Assembly (NCBI GenBank): GCA_029747015.1
Contig: JAKOGI010002183.1
Location: 51,001-115,000 of the forward strand
Length of the DNA: 64,000 bases
Direction of reading: 5' to 3'
Source of the DNA: Carnegiea gigantea
Lineage: Eukaryota > Streptophyta > Magnoliopsida > Caryophyllales > Cactaceae
The notes beneath the pieces are model-generated. The model saw only the letters and a program-made list of their open reading frames with translations. It was not told the DNA's origin and searched no databases. Numbering within the stretch: the stretch's first letter is position 1; each line of letters begins with the position of its first letter. A program made the translations under genes and the position numbers. This document shows positions 46,201 through 57,827 of the stretch, piece after piece.

Positions 46201-47837
46201 AGGCTTCTTCAGGTACGCCTCACTCTCTATCTCATGTTGTTGCTTACGATCGTTTTTCATCTCCTCATCGTGCCTTTTTAGCCGCGATTACATCCCATGA
46301 TGAGCCAAATCATTTCTCATAAGCTGTTCATGACCCACATTGGAGAAAGGCTATGCAACATGAGATTGCTGCTTTGGAAGAAAACCAAACATGGGACTAT
46401 GCACTCTTACCAAAAGGTAAAAAAGCCCTTGGGTGCAAGTAGGTCTATAAGATCTGGTATAATGCAGAACGGACCATTGAACGATACAAAGCCAGATTAG
46501 TTATTTTGGGAAATACCCAGATTGAAGGTGAGGACTATAGCGAAACCTTTGCTCCTGTGGCCAAGATGACTTCCGTTCGATGTTTGTTAACCGTTACAGT
46601 GCCTAAGGGATGGGGGTTACATCAGCTGGATGTGCACAATGCTTTCTTACATGAGGACTTTTTTGAAGAGATTTATATGAAACCACCTCTAGGTTTGCGC
46701 CCTCCTAAGCCCAATTTGGTGTGTAAACTCAAAAAATCACTCTATGGTTTGCGACAAGCACCCCGACAGTGGTTCTTCAAACTAGCATCGTCTTTGCATA
46801 AATACGGATTTGAGCAATCCCCTCTTGACCATTCTTTGTTTATTTATAACAAAGGAGGGGTGTTCATGGCACTTCTCATATATGTTGATGACTTAGTCTT
46901 AACAGAAAACAGTCCAGCACATTGTCGTCAATTCAAAGACTACTTGCATGAATGCTTTAAACTCAAGGATTTGGGCCCGTTTAAGTATTTTTTTTTGGGG
47001 AATAGAGGTGGCAAGATCTCTAAAGGGATTATTTCTTTATCAAAGGAAGTATGCTCTTGATATACTTTCTGAGTGTGGGATGCTAGGAGCCAAGCCTACT
47101 GCATTTCCTATGGAGCAACATCACAGGTTGTCTACTGATTCAGGAGACCCTATTTCTGATCCGTCTCAGTATCGACGTTTGATTGGACGACTTATATATT
47201 TGACTATTACCATACCTGGTCTCACCTATTCCGTTCATGTACTCAGTCAGTTTATACAGGACCACGTCAAGGCCATTGGGATGTTGTCATGTGTGTCTTA
47301 CGGTACCTTAAGTCTTCCCCAGGGCAGGGAATTCTCTTACCAGCAAACAATGACTTAGAACTGCATTTTTACTATGACTCCGACTAGGGAGAATGTCCTA
47401 TGAGTAGGAGATCGGTTACTAGGTATCTGGTTAAACTTGCCAAAGCGCCTATTTCCTGAAAAACTAAGAAATAGGCAACAGTATCTTGATCGTCTGCCGA
47501 AGCCGAATGTAGAGCCATGGCGAATGCTACAAGTGAAGTAGTATGGATACGTAATTTGTTAACATTTCTTAAGGTCTCAGTTCCTACTGCTCACTTATAT
47601 TGTGATAATCAAGCTGCTCTCCACATTTCCGCTAATCCCGTTTTTCATGAACGTACAAAACACATTGAAGTTGATTGCCACTTCGTTCGTGAACGGATTG
47701 TCATAGGCGTAATTGCACCTCGTTATACTCCAACAACTGAGCAGGCAGCAGATATATTCACCAAGGCATTGGGTAAGCGTCAATTCCAATATCTCAAGGG
47801 CAAGTTGGGCGTTTCGGATCTTCACGCTCCAACTTGA
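43282..47837 (+). pseudogene. copia-3 gag-pol polyprotein relic
   Basis: The start is the Met at 43282, 93 bp past the primer site. Gag has 'SLNGDNYENWSQLV' and 'ENKLGFVNGDVAKP'. Protease (44429-44689) has an intact 'VLDSGASHHMTSH'. GAG-pre-integrase is near 44850-44900 ('TLWHQRVGHPSFGSL'). Integrase is at about 44980-45560, with 'RVRSDNGKEFTNG' and the catalytic Glu in '[12 protein letters not shown]'. The variable linker is at 45846-46322. RT (46506-47060) has 'LDVHNAFLHEDFFEEIYMKP', 'YGLRQAPRQW' and the YVDD box. RNase H runs to 47837 with 'LYCDNQAALHISANPVFHER'. Stops include TAG next to an RNase H acidic pair ('YDSD*G', near 47385). About ten open pieces in all three frames together cover the usual Copia polyprotein length. 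Confidence 0.9.
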
Positions 47838-47844
47838 GGGGAAG

Positions 47845-48068
47845 TGTTAGGAAGGAATATCATCGTATGCTTCTGTGTATATTATAAATATGTGATAGTG
47901 TGTAAAGTAGGAAACTTGTGTTATTCTGTTTTATTTTCTTTCCTTGCAACGTGGTTGTATTTTTAGAAGTCATGGCTCCTAAGCTAGTATACACAATGAA
48001 GATAATAAAACAGAACCGTAAGGAGGAGGGCCGCAAGAATAAACATTCTCTCCTTAGTCAATTTTTCA
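47845..48068 (+). repeat. 3' LTR of copia-3
   Basis: 224 bp, TGTTAGGAAGGAATATC to CAATTTTTCA. Same length as the 5' LTR. Confidence 0.9.
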
Positions 48069-48075
48069 GATTCCA

Positions 48076-48160
48076 TGAAAAAAGAGGAATAGGAGGAAGA
48101 TAAAAGACAAGAATTTCGGGAGAGGAACGATGTGCCCTGAAGCTTGATTGCTGTTCTCAT
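48076..48160 (-). repeat. Start of the copia-2 5' LTR remnant
   Basis: TGAAAAAAGAGGAATAGG follows the completed primer-site complement, as an LTR end should. It resembles the LTR end of copia-1 (TGAAAAAAGGAAGG). The outer LTR end is not found before the tandem duplication begins near 48.16 kb, so it is truncated. Confidence 0.5.
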
Positions 48161-48422
48161 TGCCAAGCATTGTCGATATTGACGAAGAGTACAGGGCACG
48201 TGGAAGAATAATAGCAATAATAATGCAAATAATAAAAAAAATATTATCCAACATCTCAATCTGGTTGGTTTTGATTATTTACCTTATCGCTACTCACAAT
48301 GGGTTTTAATTTTTAGTTGCATTATACAATCAAGCTTGAGGTATCGTACGACAATCTACAAGTTCACGTGAATCATCTGGTTTTGGTTTTTGTTTTTGCT
48401 TTTTGACTGTCAAATAAATAAA

Positions 48423-48632
48423 TCATGATCTTTTTGACATCAATATTCTTACTTTCGTCATTTTTATTACTTTCAAACATGAGACTGATGAGGAGTCAAA
48501 GAATTGCCCATGAAAGCCAACCCTGATCAGCTTGCTGTGACATTGAAAGTGTCCAGTGAAGAAGTTACATTGCGAAAGAGTTAGGACAGTTACTTCACGG
48601 TCACAGGTATTTTCCTGGCTATAAACTTGCAT
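48423..48632 (-). other. Short reading frame kept in both duplication copies (copy 1)
   Basis: 69 codons on the minus strand ('MQVYSQENTCDREV...'), with a 68-codon counterpart at 56190-56396 ('MQVYSQENTCNCEV...') open over the same span. The plus strand also stays largely open here ('LKVSSEEVTL', 'FTVTGIFLAINLH', 'FMEQLRH'), so strand is uncertain. No family recognised. Conservation may simply reflect the duplication. Confidence 0.25.
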
Positions 48633-49140
48633 TGGATGTATGCCTTCCGTGTATGCATTTGCCTTTCGCTTTTTATGGAGCAGCTAAGGCATGTACATGG
48701 TCGCAAAATTCTTGTTAAGCAATACTGTTTCATAATAAGTTATTATGAGGGCACATAATTAGAGTTCTTTTAACAAGTTGTACTTAGGTTGATGTTAAAA
48801 TATCGCCTTACATGTAAGCTTTTTTCATAAAATTGTTTCACTGAAGATAAACTTAGTCGTACATATTTATGCAAATAATTAATATTGTACTTTTTAAAGA
48901 TTCATAGGTTGATTTTTAAAGAAAAAAGCACTTGTTTGATACTTTCCATTACGCATCCCTTTTTTTTGTCTTATTATGTATGTGGCATTTTTACTTCAGT
49001 TGATTTTTGAAGGAAAAAATACATGTTGTTAGATACTTTCCATTATATGTGCCATTTTTACTTTTATTTTTACTGTTGTACACTTTATCTCAAACATTGC
49101 TAAAAAGTTGGGAAATAATGAATAAAAAGAGGAGTACATA

Positions 49141-49502
49141 GGGCTTGTTCTTTTTGTTGGTAAATCAGAGCTAGTAAAAGGTAAAGTTAGTTGAGGTAGG
49201 TTAAAGTGAATTAAAGTTTGTTAAAGTTGGTATATTTTATTGCAGTGGGTTGAACTTGGTGGAAATGAGTTGAAATTGATATATTTTTTTATATGATGGG
49301 TTGAAATTGATTAAACAGTGAGAATAAAATTTTAAAAAAGGTAGATTGAAGTTGGTTGAGATTGGTTGAAATAGATTGAAGTTGGTTAAGGTGAATTAAA
49401 GTTGATATTTTTTATTAAAATAGGTTGAAATTAATTAAAGTAAATTAAAATAAATTAAAATTGGTAAATTAGAAAAGTCCATCCAAAAAAAAAAAAAGAC
49501 CC
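49141..49502 (+). mobile_element. GTTGGTTGAAGTTG-type MITE in copy 1
   Basis: About 362 bp. Starts GGGCTTGTTCTTTTTGTTGG, and the end is the complement of GGGTCTTTTTTTTTTTTTGG. The interior is a run of GTTGAAATTGGTTGA-type words. The same family lies at 56993-57304 in the opposite orientation. Confidence 0.6.
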
Positions 49503-49792
49503 ATTGGAAAATTTGCTGGAGTTCGTAACAGCATAGTTCAGAAAATGTGTGCAATGTACACCACATATATACGCAAAGATGTGGCTGCATAGGTGTGTGC
49601 GCCATTTATTTGTTTTGGAATTTGGTCGGCACTAATACTATTATTTAAGCTTACAATAATAGACACTCCAGCACGTTCCTTTATGTGTACAGGCACATAT
49701 ATGCTTTTCTTCACCAAACTACGTGCTCTTCGACATTGCTGCTAAATTCCAAGCACACTTTAGACATTGCCTTTTTTTTGGGGGGTTAGATG

Positions 49793-50597
49793 GGGGCTTG
49801 TTTAGTAGAGTTTTAAAGATAAAAATGAGTTTTTGAGGGTGTTAGTTATTTGATATTGGTAAAAAAAAAACTCTTTGAATTATTTAGTTAAATAGTTTTT
49901 TGTAAAAAAATTAATTTATAAAAAGTTTTTTGAATGAGCTTTTTACAAGAGATTTTTACCATTATCATATTATCAATGATATTCAAAATAAAATCCTCAC
50001 TCCCTTGCTAATGTGATACTCATTTGTTCAACTTTCTTGTTCTACCTTCTCTCTCTTATCTACCTCCTCCTTCAACTCAACAACTCAAAGAATGTGATAA
50101 CTCAGAGCAGGTGGTCACCATCGGGCATTTCCATCCAAAAAGTTAACAATTTTAATTTAAATATTTAATATAATTTAATAAATACTGTAGATTAATTAGT
50201 CTTTTGAGATGTACAATGCTCTAAATATAATTATGTCACATATATTTCAATTGCTACGTACTAAAAAGGAAATTAAGTTAACATAAACAAAAATATTGTG
50301 ATAATAAATATCAAATTCGGCTTAAGAGATAAATGTAAATTCTATATATTCCATAAGTCACAATTTGTAATCATAATTCATGTCGGAAAAAAAATATGCA
50401 ATAAAAACAATTCAATTGTTAAAAAAATAATGAAATTATGTTATAGTCAGAAATTAAAATTTACCAAGCACCCTTATTAGAAATAACTATTTTCATCAAA
50501 CACTTTTTTCAAAAACAGTTAATACAATAATCTAAGTCAAATAGCTTATACAATCAAGTAATTGCTAACAGTTAATAGGTGATCGTCAAACAGGGCC
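49793..50597. mobile_element. MITE-like element shared by both duplication copies (copy 1)
   Basis: About 805 bp, starting GGGGCTTGTTTAGTAGAG and ending AATAGGTGATCGTCAAACAGGGCC. It is present at the same place in copy 2 (57828-58668), so it predates the duplication. The end words (GGCCCTGTTTGACGATC in reverse complement) resemble those of 18260-19061. No coding capacity (the ORF 50298-50480 is AT-rich noise). Confidence 0.55.
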
Positions 50598-50639
50598 AAT
50601 GGTATCCCGAATATGTGAGTAGCTGCAATGTCACTTTGT

Positions 50640-51110
50640 GATTGTTTTTCCTTTCTAATTTGGATTGTATTGGACTGTAAGTAAACGTCTCGGAAAACTG
50701 TTTTTTACTTCTCTTTCGTTGGACTAGTAGGGATTCGAAAGATTCTTGAACAAAGATCTCTTGAAAACAATCCCCCTCTAACCATTAATGATATTACTTA
50801 TGATCCCCCACCCAGCTTGGCATAGGCAGGGCTCTAGGTTGAATTTGGACTTGGTTTGGAGAGGGCTAGGAGTTGTAAGCAAACACACCTAGCTGGATCT
50901 AACTAAATAGGTCCAACGGTGGAGTTGTTAGCCGGGGAATGGGGAAGCTTGGTCCAAAAGTCTTCTCAGGCACCAACGCCTTCCATTCTCAGTGCTAGAT
51001 GCTAACTTAAACCTGGAATTCAACGTAGATGGCTTCTATGAAAGATCCCTTGGATGACTAAACGAGGAAAGGACCTATCACCTCAAGCAAGATGAAGCTT
51101 TTGCTAATTA
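50640..51110. other. GC-richer conserved segment, unassigned (copy 1)
   Basis: Better conserved between copies than its surroundings (counterpart 58690-59177). Partial reading frames exist on both strands (for example minus 58643-58957), but none is open in both copies. It could be a gene fragment or transposon-internal sequence. Confidence 0.2.
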
Positions 51111-52140
51111 GGCCCTATTTTTTTCTGCGACTGGAAAGATTTAACATATAGTTTATAACTACTTACAGTTTTTTACGTCTTTAACTAAATTCTTACAACT
51201 TCTCACATCTTCTTATATCTCCTTACATCTTCTTAAATCTCCCTATACATTTTTTACAATATTCATCTTGTCATCTATTATTTTTCACATATTTATAGAA
51301 ATATGTTATATTTTTTTGTATACTACCAATATGAAAATCTTACAACTTTTTTTATTTATATAATTTTTGCATAAACAAAAAAAACAGAATTTAACAATGT
51401 GGATTAATATTTGAGTTTCAACATGAAGTATATATGCCATTGTAGAGAAAATAAGTTAACATGTTTTAAAATTATAATGCAAAAATCGCATTTATATTTG
51501 AGTTTCAAGTAAATCATATATTAAAATAGCAAAATTGTGGGTGACGTAATTATTTTAGCTATTTCTTCCAAAGACAACACAGTTGCTATTATCATTTAAT
51601 TGAACATTAGGTAAATTTAATTCCAAAATAATTAATTTAAATAGGATCTCATTTTTAGGGTTCTATTCAGTTTTGTTAAAAAAAAATTGTTATTTTTTTA
51701 AATTTGCTTATAGGAGGTGAAACTAATGTTAATTGCAAAAAACCACCTCAAGTGTGGAATATATTTGATTCTACATATTTATCAGCTTGAATTTATCTTA
51801 GTGTTATTTAATTGACTTATTTAAAAGCCTATTTTCATTAATTTGTTTGGTGACGTTATAAAATTTATTTTATAAATATGAGTGATACACATAATTTGCA
51901 TTCATGAAATATTTTTTTCCATAATTCATACATTAAAGACCAATAATTATGTATACACATTTAAAAATTGCATTAGACAACTTTTTAATAGTTCAACAAC
52001 TTCTTAAATCCATTATTACGACTTTTTACAGTTCTTTATAGTTCCTTACAGTTTCTTACATCTTTTTATAGCTCCTTGTATTTCTTACATCTCACAACTT
52101 CATCTTATTCCCCCCCCCCAAAAAAAAAAAAAAAAAGCCT
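51111..52140. mobile_element. 1 kb DNA-transposon-like repeat, uninterrupted (copy 1)
   Basis: Starts GGCCCTATTTTTTTCTG and ends in a poly-C/poly-A run then AGCCTAT. Both ends carry arrays of CTTACAACTTCTTACATCT-type words in the same direction. It serves as the undisturbed reference for the 32-40 kb copy split by element A. Non-coding and AT-rich. Probably non-autonomous class II, superfamily not determined. Confidence 0.6.
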
Positions 52141-52178
52141 ATAGTGAAATGGCAAGGTACTTTATCATGAATAAAAAC

Positions 52179-52580
52179 TTAAGAACCTGCCTTATCACCA
52201 AAAGTTCTTGTGAAACTTGAGGACAATGTCATGGGATAACGTAGGGACACGATCGTAAACGAAATAATTATGGCCAGTCGTCTTGCAAAGTAGTCTGCAA
52301 GATAGTCCCGAAGCAGGTTTAGCATTCCTTGTGATCTCAAAGTAGCAATGGACTTTCTTGGGTTAGCACACGTTTTTGTTATTACTCCTACTAAAATGTG
52401 GAAATTACTCTCATCTTTGGTTTGTACGTTATACTTTTCTCTTTTCCAATTTTGATGTAGCTGCTTAATCGACTCTCTTAATGAAAAAATATCGGTGCCA
52501 ATTCTCCTCATCTCTAGCAAGCATAGATATACACATTTTACCAAACCCCAAGATTCATTGGCTCTCACATATTCTACCAA
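52179..52580 (-). other. Unrecognised 133-codon frame, coding-like (copy 1)
   Basis: Minus-strand frame with 'LLRDYLADYFARRLAIIISF' and 'YPMTLSSSFTRTFGDKAGS'. In copy 2 (61084-61429) the same words appear but in two frames. Ordinary amino-acid composition, not low complexity. Possibly a gene or exon relic. No family recognised, no start context or partner exon found. Confidence 0.3.
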
Positions 52581-52599
52581 ACAAAGGAAATGTATTTTT

Positions 52600-53500
52600 C
52601 TTCAGCTTTAAATTAGGGGTGGGTAACATATCAAATCAGGTCAAATTAGGATTGATCCATTTATCAAGTGGTTGGGGTGGGTGATTGATGGCCCTTTAAA
52701 ATAGTGGGATAGGCAGGCCTTTTATGTAAATAAATGGGCCGGATCGGGTCAGCTTATAAGTGATCCGCTTTTGTCCCATTTTATAATAGAATAACCTTGC
52801 ACAAAAAACTCTGTATAGTAATTATTGTTACATATACAATGTTGGCAGTAAACTTAATTAATGGTAGCATGTACAGTGTGGTTAGTACATTAAAAAAAAT
52901 ACTTTAATATGCTTAAAAAGGCTGGCACACTATTGGTCTGACCTATTATTGATTCAAATCTTTATCGATAGTATTGTAAAAGGACAAGTCCACTTTACGT
53001 ATGGTTATTTGGCACGTTGTCCACCCCAACTTCAAATGTTGGAGGCAAAAGATAACATTTTAAGTGTGTCTTAACAATAACTAGTGTAAGGTAGCCATGC
53101 AATGCATGGAAAATAGAATAAATTTATAAATTCTAATAATTGTTTGTAGTTTGGTAGCAAGAATATCATAATAAGAATATGTTAAAAGAGAAAGTACTCT
53201 TATTATCCAAAAATTGTTAATACTCACTTGAATTCTGAGACACTAAAAATTTTAAAAAAAAGATATGTTAAGTTTTTAGCTATTACAAAAATAATATATG
53301 TTAAATGTGACATAATCTTACCATTGTTGATTGTTAATATTGGCTTGAACAATTGTTTTGAACATTAAAAGAAAATTGCTGCATGTTGGTAGCAAACTTT
53401 GCTACTATTTTCTTGTATATATAGGTTGTGCAGTCGAGATTTTGTTATTTATAAGATTTCTAATATTCTATAGTTATTTTTATTTCTATGTTCAAATAGA
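52600..53500. other. AT-rich intergenic DNA
   Basis: No feature supported. Part (52610-52740, with GGGCCGGATCGGGTC) is missing from copy 2. Confidence 0.4.
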
Positions 53501-53539
53501 TAGGTAAAAATAATAATGAAGTATTTTTTATTCTTTCTT

Positions 53540-53698
<159 letters not shown>

Positions 53699-54142
53699 GC
53701 ACTTTTTGTGGTAAGTAAGATATATAATATCAAATACTTGTATGTGACTACATATTTTTGTAATATTTCATATTTGCAGCCGAAGTTTGGTAACACTGAA
53801 AATCAAATGTGCACCATAGATTATCGATAACCGTTGCATTTATTTTATTACAATAGAGTACATTATTTTTGGTAAAATAGTAAGTAATATTAGTAATATA
53901 ATATATTTTTTGGGCAAAAGTAATATAATATAATATTTTATCATTATTAAGCATAATCTTTTTTTTTTTTTGGAAAGAAAATTTTAGGAATGGCAATTAA
54001 TTTTTTAAAATCCATTTTATAGGAAGAAAGTATTCCATCTATAATTGACTAACTCCTTTTTCTTCTAAAAAAAATTATTAATTACTTTAAAAATTTTGTG
54101 GGAATGACACTTATAAAAAGCTATGGGATTTATTTTGTTTAT

Positions 54143-54183
54143 ACACACACACATATATATAAATACATACATGCGGGGGCGTG

Positions 54184-54255
<72 letters not shown>

Positions 54256-54298
54256 GCGTATATAAATATATATGTGTTTGTGTGTGTCTGTGTGTGTG

Positions 54299-54329
<31 letters not shown>

Positions 54330-54493
54330 ATATACTATAATATATATATATATGTATATATAATATATATCTATGTATATATATATATATATATATATAG
54401 ATATATATATATATATTATATATTATATATATATATCTATATATACACACGCACATATGTATATGCATGTATATGTATATGTGTATGTATATG

Positions 54494-54548
<55 letters not shown>

Positions 54549-54552
54549 TTGT
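54143..54552. repeat. Compound CA/TA/GT microsatellite (copy 1)
   Basis: (CA)n at about 54187-54231, (TA)n to 54254, mixed TG and TA runs to 54500, then (GT)n at 54505-54547. Alternating purine-pyrimidine DNA throughout, prone to Z-DNA or cruciform structures. The copy 2 counterpart (62861-63010) is almost pure TA. Confidence 0.95.
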
Positions 54553-54997
54553 GTGTGTTTGTATTGGCGCAAGTGCCTCTTGTTATTGCTGTGTAAAGAT
54601 TGTTTCTATGTTGTTTGTATTGTGTTATTTTGTGTTGTTGGTTCTTTCTTTTTAATATACATAACATGGTTAAGCCATTTTTGCCGTATAAAACTACAGT
54701 AAATAGTTTGACAGACTGATAGTGCTATATCTAACAATTTGATTTATAGGGGTCGAGTATTACATTATCTTATAATTGATGTAATTGATGTATTTTCCTT
54801 TACTTCCTTCGAAGTTTTGGTAAATATTTTTGACGTATCTAACTTTTTAAAATTATTATTGATCCTCATTCACCTTGGCATAAAAATATTACAAACCTTC
54901 AAAATTACGAAAATATCTTTGATGCTCTTGAAAGTGGTTTGATTAGTTGATTTCATAGTAGAAACATAGTTTTGAGAAGATTAATTTGTGCTTTTAA

Positions 54998-55411
54998 TTT
55001 CAGTGACAGCATTTGAGAAAACTTTTAACATTTTGACTAATGATAGCACTAATAATCTCTTAAAATGAGTGTTCAGTGAAATAGCATTTGCAGCAAGAGT
55101 TAAGCGTCTATAGGAGCGTTTAACACACGCTAAGTATGTCAACTTTTGAAAATGAGATTGAGACCTAGCGTTTGATTAATTTCAATAGAGATTACCCACT
55201 GAATTGTCCTTGATGAAAATGCAGATGGCTAGCATGCAAATCATTTATTGTAATGATCATGGCAAACTTTTCAGCATGGGTGTTAACAAGTGGCATAGAT
55301 ATTGGCATTTCTCAAACTATTCTTTTTCTGCTGATCTTTTCCACTCTGATAAGAAATTTTCTGAAATAATAATGTGCCAACAAGTGGCATAGACATTGGC
55401 ATTTCTCAAGC
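54998..55411. other. Spacer between the duplication copies
   Basis: Not matched in the other copy. It contains AAGTGGCATAGATATTGGCA (55288) repeated as AAGTGGCATAGACATTGGCA (55382), about 94 bp apart. The 62-codon frame 55204-55392 spans both and is not recognised. Confidence 0.4.
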
Positions 55412-55416
55412 ATTGT

Positions 55417-55929
55417 TGTTGGGGAGATCCAAAGAGGGAGTCCACTTCAACCAAGGTCTATGGTAATAAGCCCAAGAGAGGTTCTATCCTAAAATCAATT
55501 AGCTATTGGAGAGGAGTAGTCCACTTGAGTTATATACCATGACACTTCTTTTCAAACTCCCGATGTGGGACTTCATTACTCATGTGTAATATTTCCAACA
55601 ATCTCCCCCTCACACATGAGTCTCTTTCACACCACATCAACGCACAAGCTCCCCTTTGAGTGGAAGCCTTTATCAAGCTCGTCCATGGGGTCCACAATGC
55701 CGCACCTTTGTTGCCTAACCGAACGCACCATCGGCTTTGATACCACTCGTTGGGGAGATCCAAGGAGGGAGTCCACTTCAACCAAGGTCCATGGTAATAA
55801 ACTCAAGTGAAGTTCCATCCTAAAACCAATTGGTTATAGAATGAGTAGCCTACTTAACTTATGTACCATGACACTTCTTTTCAAATTTCCGATGTGGAAC
55901 TTCATTACTCATGTGTGATATTCCCAACA
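55417..55929 (-). mobile_element. TRIM (miniature LTR retrotransposon) with both LTRs
   Basis: 513 bp. LTRs at 55417-55600 (184 bp) and 55748-55929 (182 bp), roughly 85-88% alike by eye, starting TGTTGGGGAGATCC and ending TTCCAACA. Internal part 147 bp. Plus-strand GCTTTGATACCA (55734-55745) is the complement of a Met-tRNA-type primer site, and ATCTCCCCCTCAC (55601-55613) the complement of a purine tract, so it is minus oriented. ATTGT flanks both sides (55412-55416 and 55930-55934). The duplication partner has a single ATTGT at 48168-48172. ORFs 55530-55818 are not genes. Confidence 0.92.
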
Positions 55930-56189
55930 ATTGTCAATATTGACAAAGAGGACAGGGCACTTGGAAGAATAATTACAATAATGATGCAAAAAATAAAAAA
56001 TAATATCCAACATCTCAATCTAATTGGTTTTGATTGTTAACCTAATCTCTCTCATAATTGGTTTCAATTTTTAGCTGCTGCATTATACAATCAAGCTTGA
56101 GGCATCGTCCGACAATCTAAAAGTTCACGTGAATCATCTGGTTTTGGTATTTATTTTTGCCTTTTGACTGCCGGATAAATAAATCATGA

Positions 56190-56396
56190 CTATCTTTTTG
56201 AGATCAGTACACCTACTTTCGTCAGTGTTATTACTTTCAAACACGAGAGACACGAGGGGTCAAGGAATTGCTTATAAAAACCAACCCTCCTTAGCTTGCT
56301 GTACCATTGAAGGTGTCTAGTGAAGAAGTTACGTTGCCAAACAGTTGGGAAAGTTACTTCACAGTTACAGGTATTTTCTTGGCTATAAACTTGCAT
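56190..56396 (-). other. Short reading frame kept in both duplication copies (copy 2)
   Basis: 68 codons, counterpart of 48423-48632. Shares 'MQVYSQENTC' and 'SCLKVI' blocks. On the plus strand a frame with 'VSSEEVTLPNSWESYF' is also open and lacks the stop seen in copy 1. Unrecognised. Confidence 0.25.
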
Positions 56397-56992
56397 CGGA
56401 TGTACGCCTTCCGCGTCTGCATTTGCTTTTTGCTTTTTATGGAGCAGCTAAGGCATGTACATAGTTGCGAAATTCTTTTAATGTAAATTCTTGTTAAGTA
56501 ATACTATTTCATAATAAGTTATTATGAGGGTACATAATTAGAGTCCTTTTAACAAGTTATACTTGGGTTGATGTAAAAAAATATCGTCTTACATGTGAGC
56601 TTTCTCATAAAATTGTTTCACCGAAGATAAATTAAGTCATACCTAATCGCAAATAATTAATATTGTACTTTTGAAAGATTCATAAGTTGATTTTTGAAGA
56701 AAAATTACTTGTTTGATACTTTCCAATTTCCATTATGTGTCCCTCTTTTTTTTTGTCTTATTATGTATGTGCCATTGCCTTGATCAAAAAAAATTATGTA
56801 TGTGCCAATTTTACTTAAGTTGATTTTGCAAGGGACAAAAAAATCATAGGTTTTTGTTAGATACTTTCCATTATGAGTGCCATTTTTACTTTTGTTTTTA
56901 CTGCTATATACTTTATCTCAAACATTGCTAAAAAGTAGGGAAAAATAAAGAACGAAAAGATGAGTACATAACAAGAGAAATTGCTAGACTTA

Positions 56993-57304
56993 GGCCCTAT
57001 TCTGTTCGTTGGTAAATTTTAATTTACTAATTTCAACCAAATTCATCAACTTTAATAAAAAAATACTCACTTGAATCAACTTCAAGCCACTTCAATCAAA
57101 CTCAACCCACTTTAATCTACTTTAATCAACTTCAACTCACTTTCTACTATTTTAACCAACTTTTAGCCATCATACAAAAAAATAAAAAATTCAACCCACT
57201 TAAGCCCATTTCAACAAAAAAATACTCACTTCAATCTAATATAACTCACTTCTATCAATTTTACTTATTTATCAATCTATATTTTCTAAAGAAACGAACA
57301 TACC
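56993..57304 (-). mobile_element. GTTGGTTGAAGTTG-type MITE in copy 2
   Basis: About 312 bp, GGCCCTATTCTGTTCG to CGAACATACC, flanked by TTA and TAA. The interior reads AACTTCAACCAAC on the plus strand, the reverse of the copy 1 element. Confidence 0.6.
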
Positions 57305-57415
57305 TAAGTAACAGTGTGTGCAACGTGCACCACATGCATATGCCAACATGTAGGCTAGCTGCATACGTGGGTGCGCCATTTATTTGTTTTGGAATTTCGT
57401 CGGCCGCAATACTAT

Positions 57416-57682
57416 ACCTGGCAAATAGGTCATTCGGTTCGGGTAGGGATCGGGTCATATTCGGATCGGGTCATATTCGGATTAAGTGATATTTCGGATC
57501 GTTTCGGTTTGGGTCGGGTATGGTTCGGTTCAGGTCGATTCCGGGTCAATCAATTTTTGGTCAAATACGTTCGTCATGCCAAAATAAGTAACTTTATAGA
57601 AAATTTCGGGTCTCGCGTCGGGTATAGGTACGGGTCGTTTGGTTCGCATTTCGAATCTTGGGTCAGTTTTGTCAGGTCTATC
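57416..57682. mobile_element. MULE-like MITE with 9-bp target duplication
   Basis: 267 bp, ACCTGGCAAATAGG to GTCAGGTCTATC, interior of GGGTCGGGT and TTCGGATCGGGTC words. CAATACTAT flanks both sides (57407-57415 and 57683-57691). Copy 1 has the uninterrupted site (AATACTAT near 49637). A 9-bp duplication points to Mutator-like elements, and an 8-bp reading would allow hAT. Confidence 0.8.
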
Positions 57683-57827
57683 CAATACTATTGTGTAAGC
57701 TTATAACAATATATACTCTGGCACGTGCCTTTCTGTGAGCACATATGCTTTTCTTCATCAAACTACTTGCTCTTCGACATTGCTGCTAAATTCCAAACAC
57801 AATTTAGACAATGCCTATTTTTGCGCT

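Larger units (their letters stand above)
42953..48068 (+). mobile_element. Ty1/Copia retrotransposon copia-3 (nearly full length)
   Basis: 5116 bp with two 224 bp LTRs, an exact primer site TGGTATCAGAGCC (43177-43189), a gag-pol relic and a purine tract TGAGGGGAAG (47835-47844). Flanks GATAC (42948-42952) and GATTC (48069-48073) are a target duplication with one mismatch. I count about 14 differences between the LTRs by eye (about 6%), so it is the youngest full element here apart from the small insertions. It is inactive through several stops and frameshifts. Confidence 0.9.

Noticed and set aside
52111..52136. Poly-C/poly-A run as the tail of a retrogene or LINE
   Set aside because: No coding sequence ends there, and the run falls at the end of the 1 kb DNA-transposon-like repeat.
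54123..54702. Overlapping ORFs rich in Tyr, Ile, Cys, Val and His-Thr
   Set aside because: Translations of CA/GT/TA dinucleotide repeats. The same applies to 62857-63167.
57371..57706. 111-codon ORF rich in Gly, Arg, Phe and Ser
   Set aside because: It reads through the MULE-like MITE and is absent from the other duplication copy.
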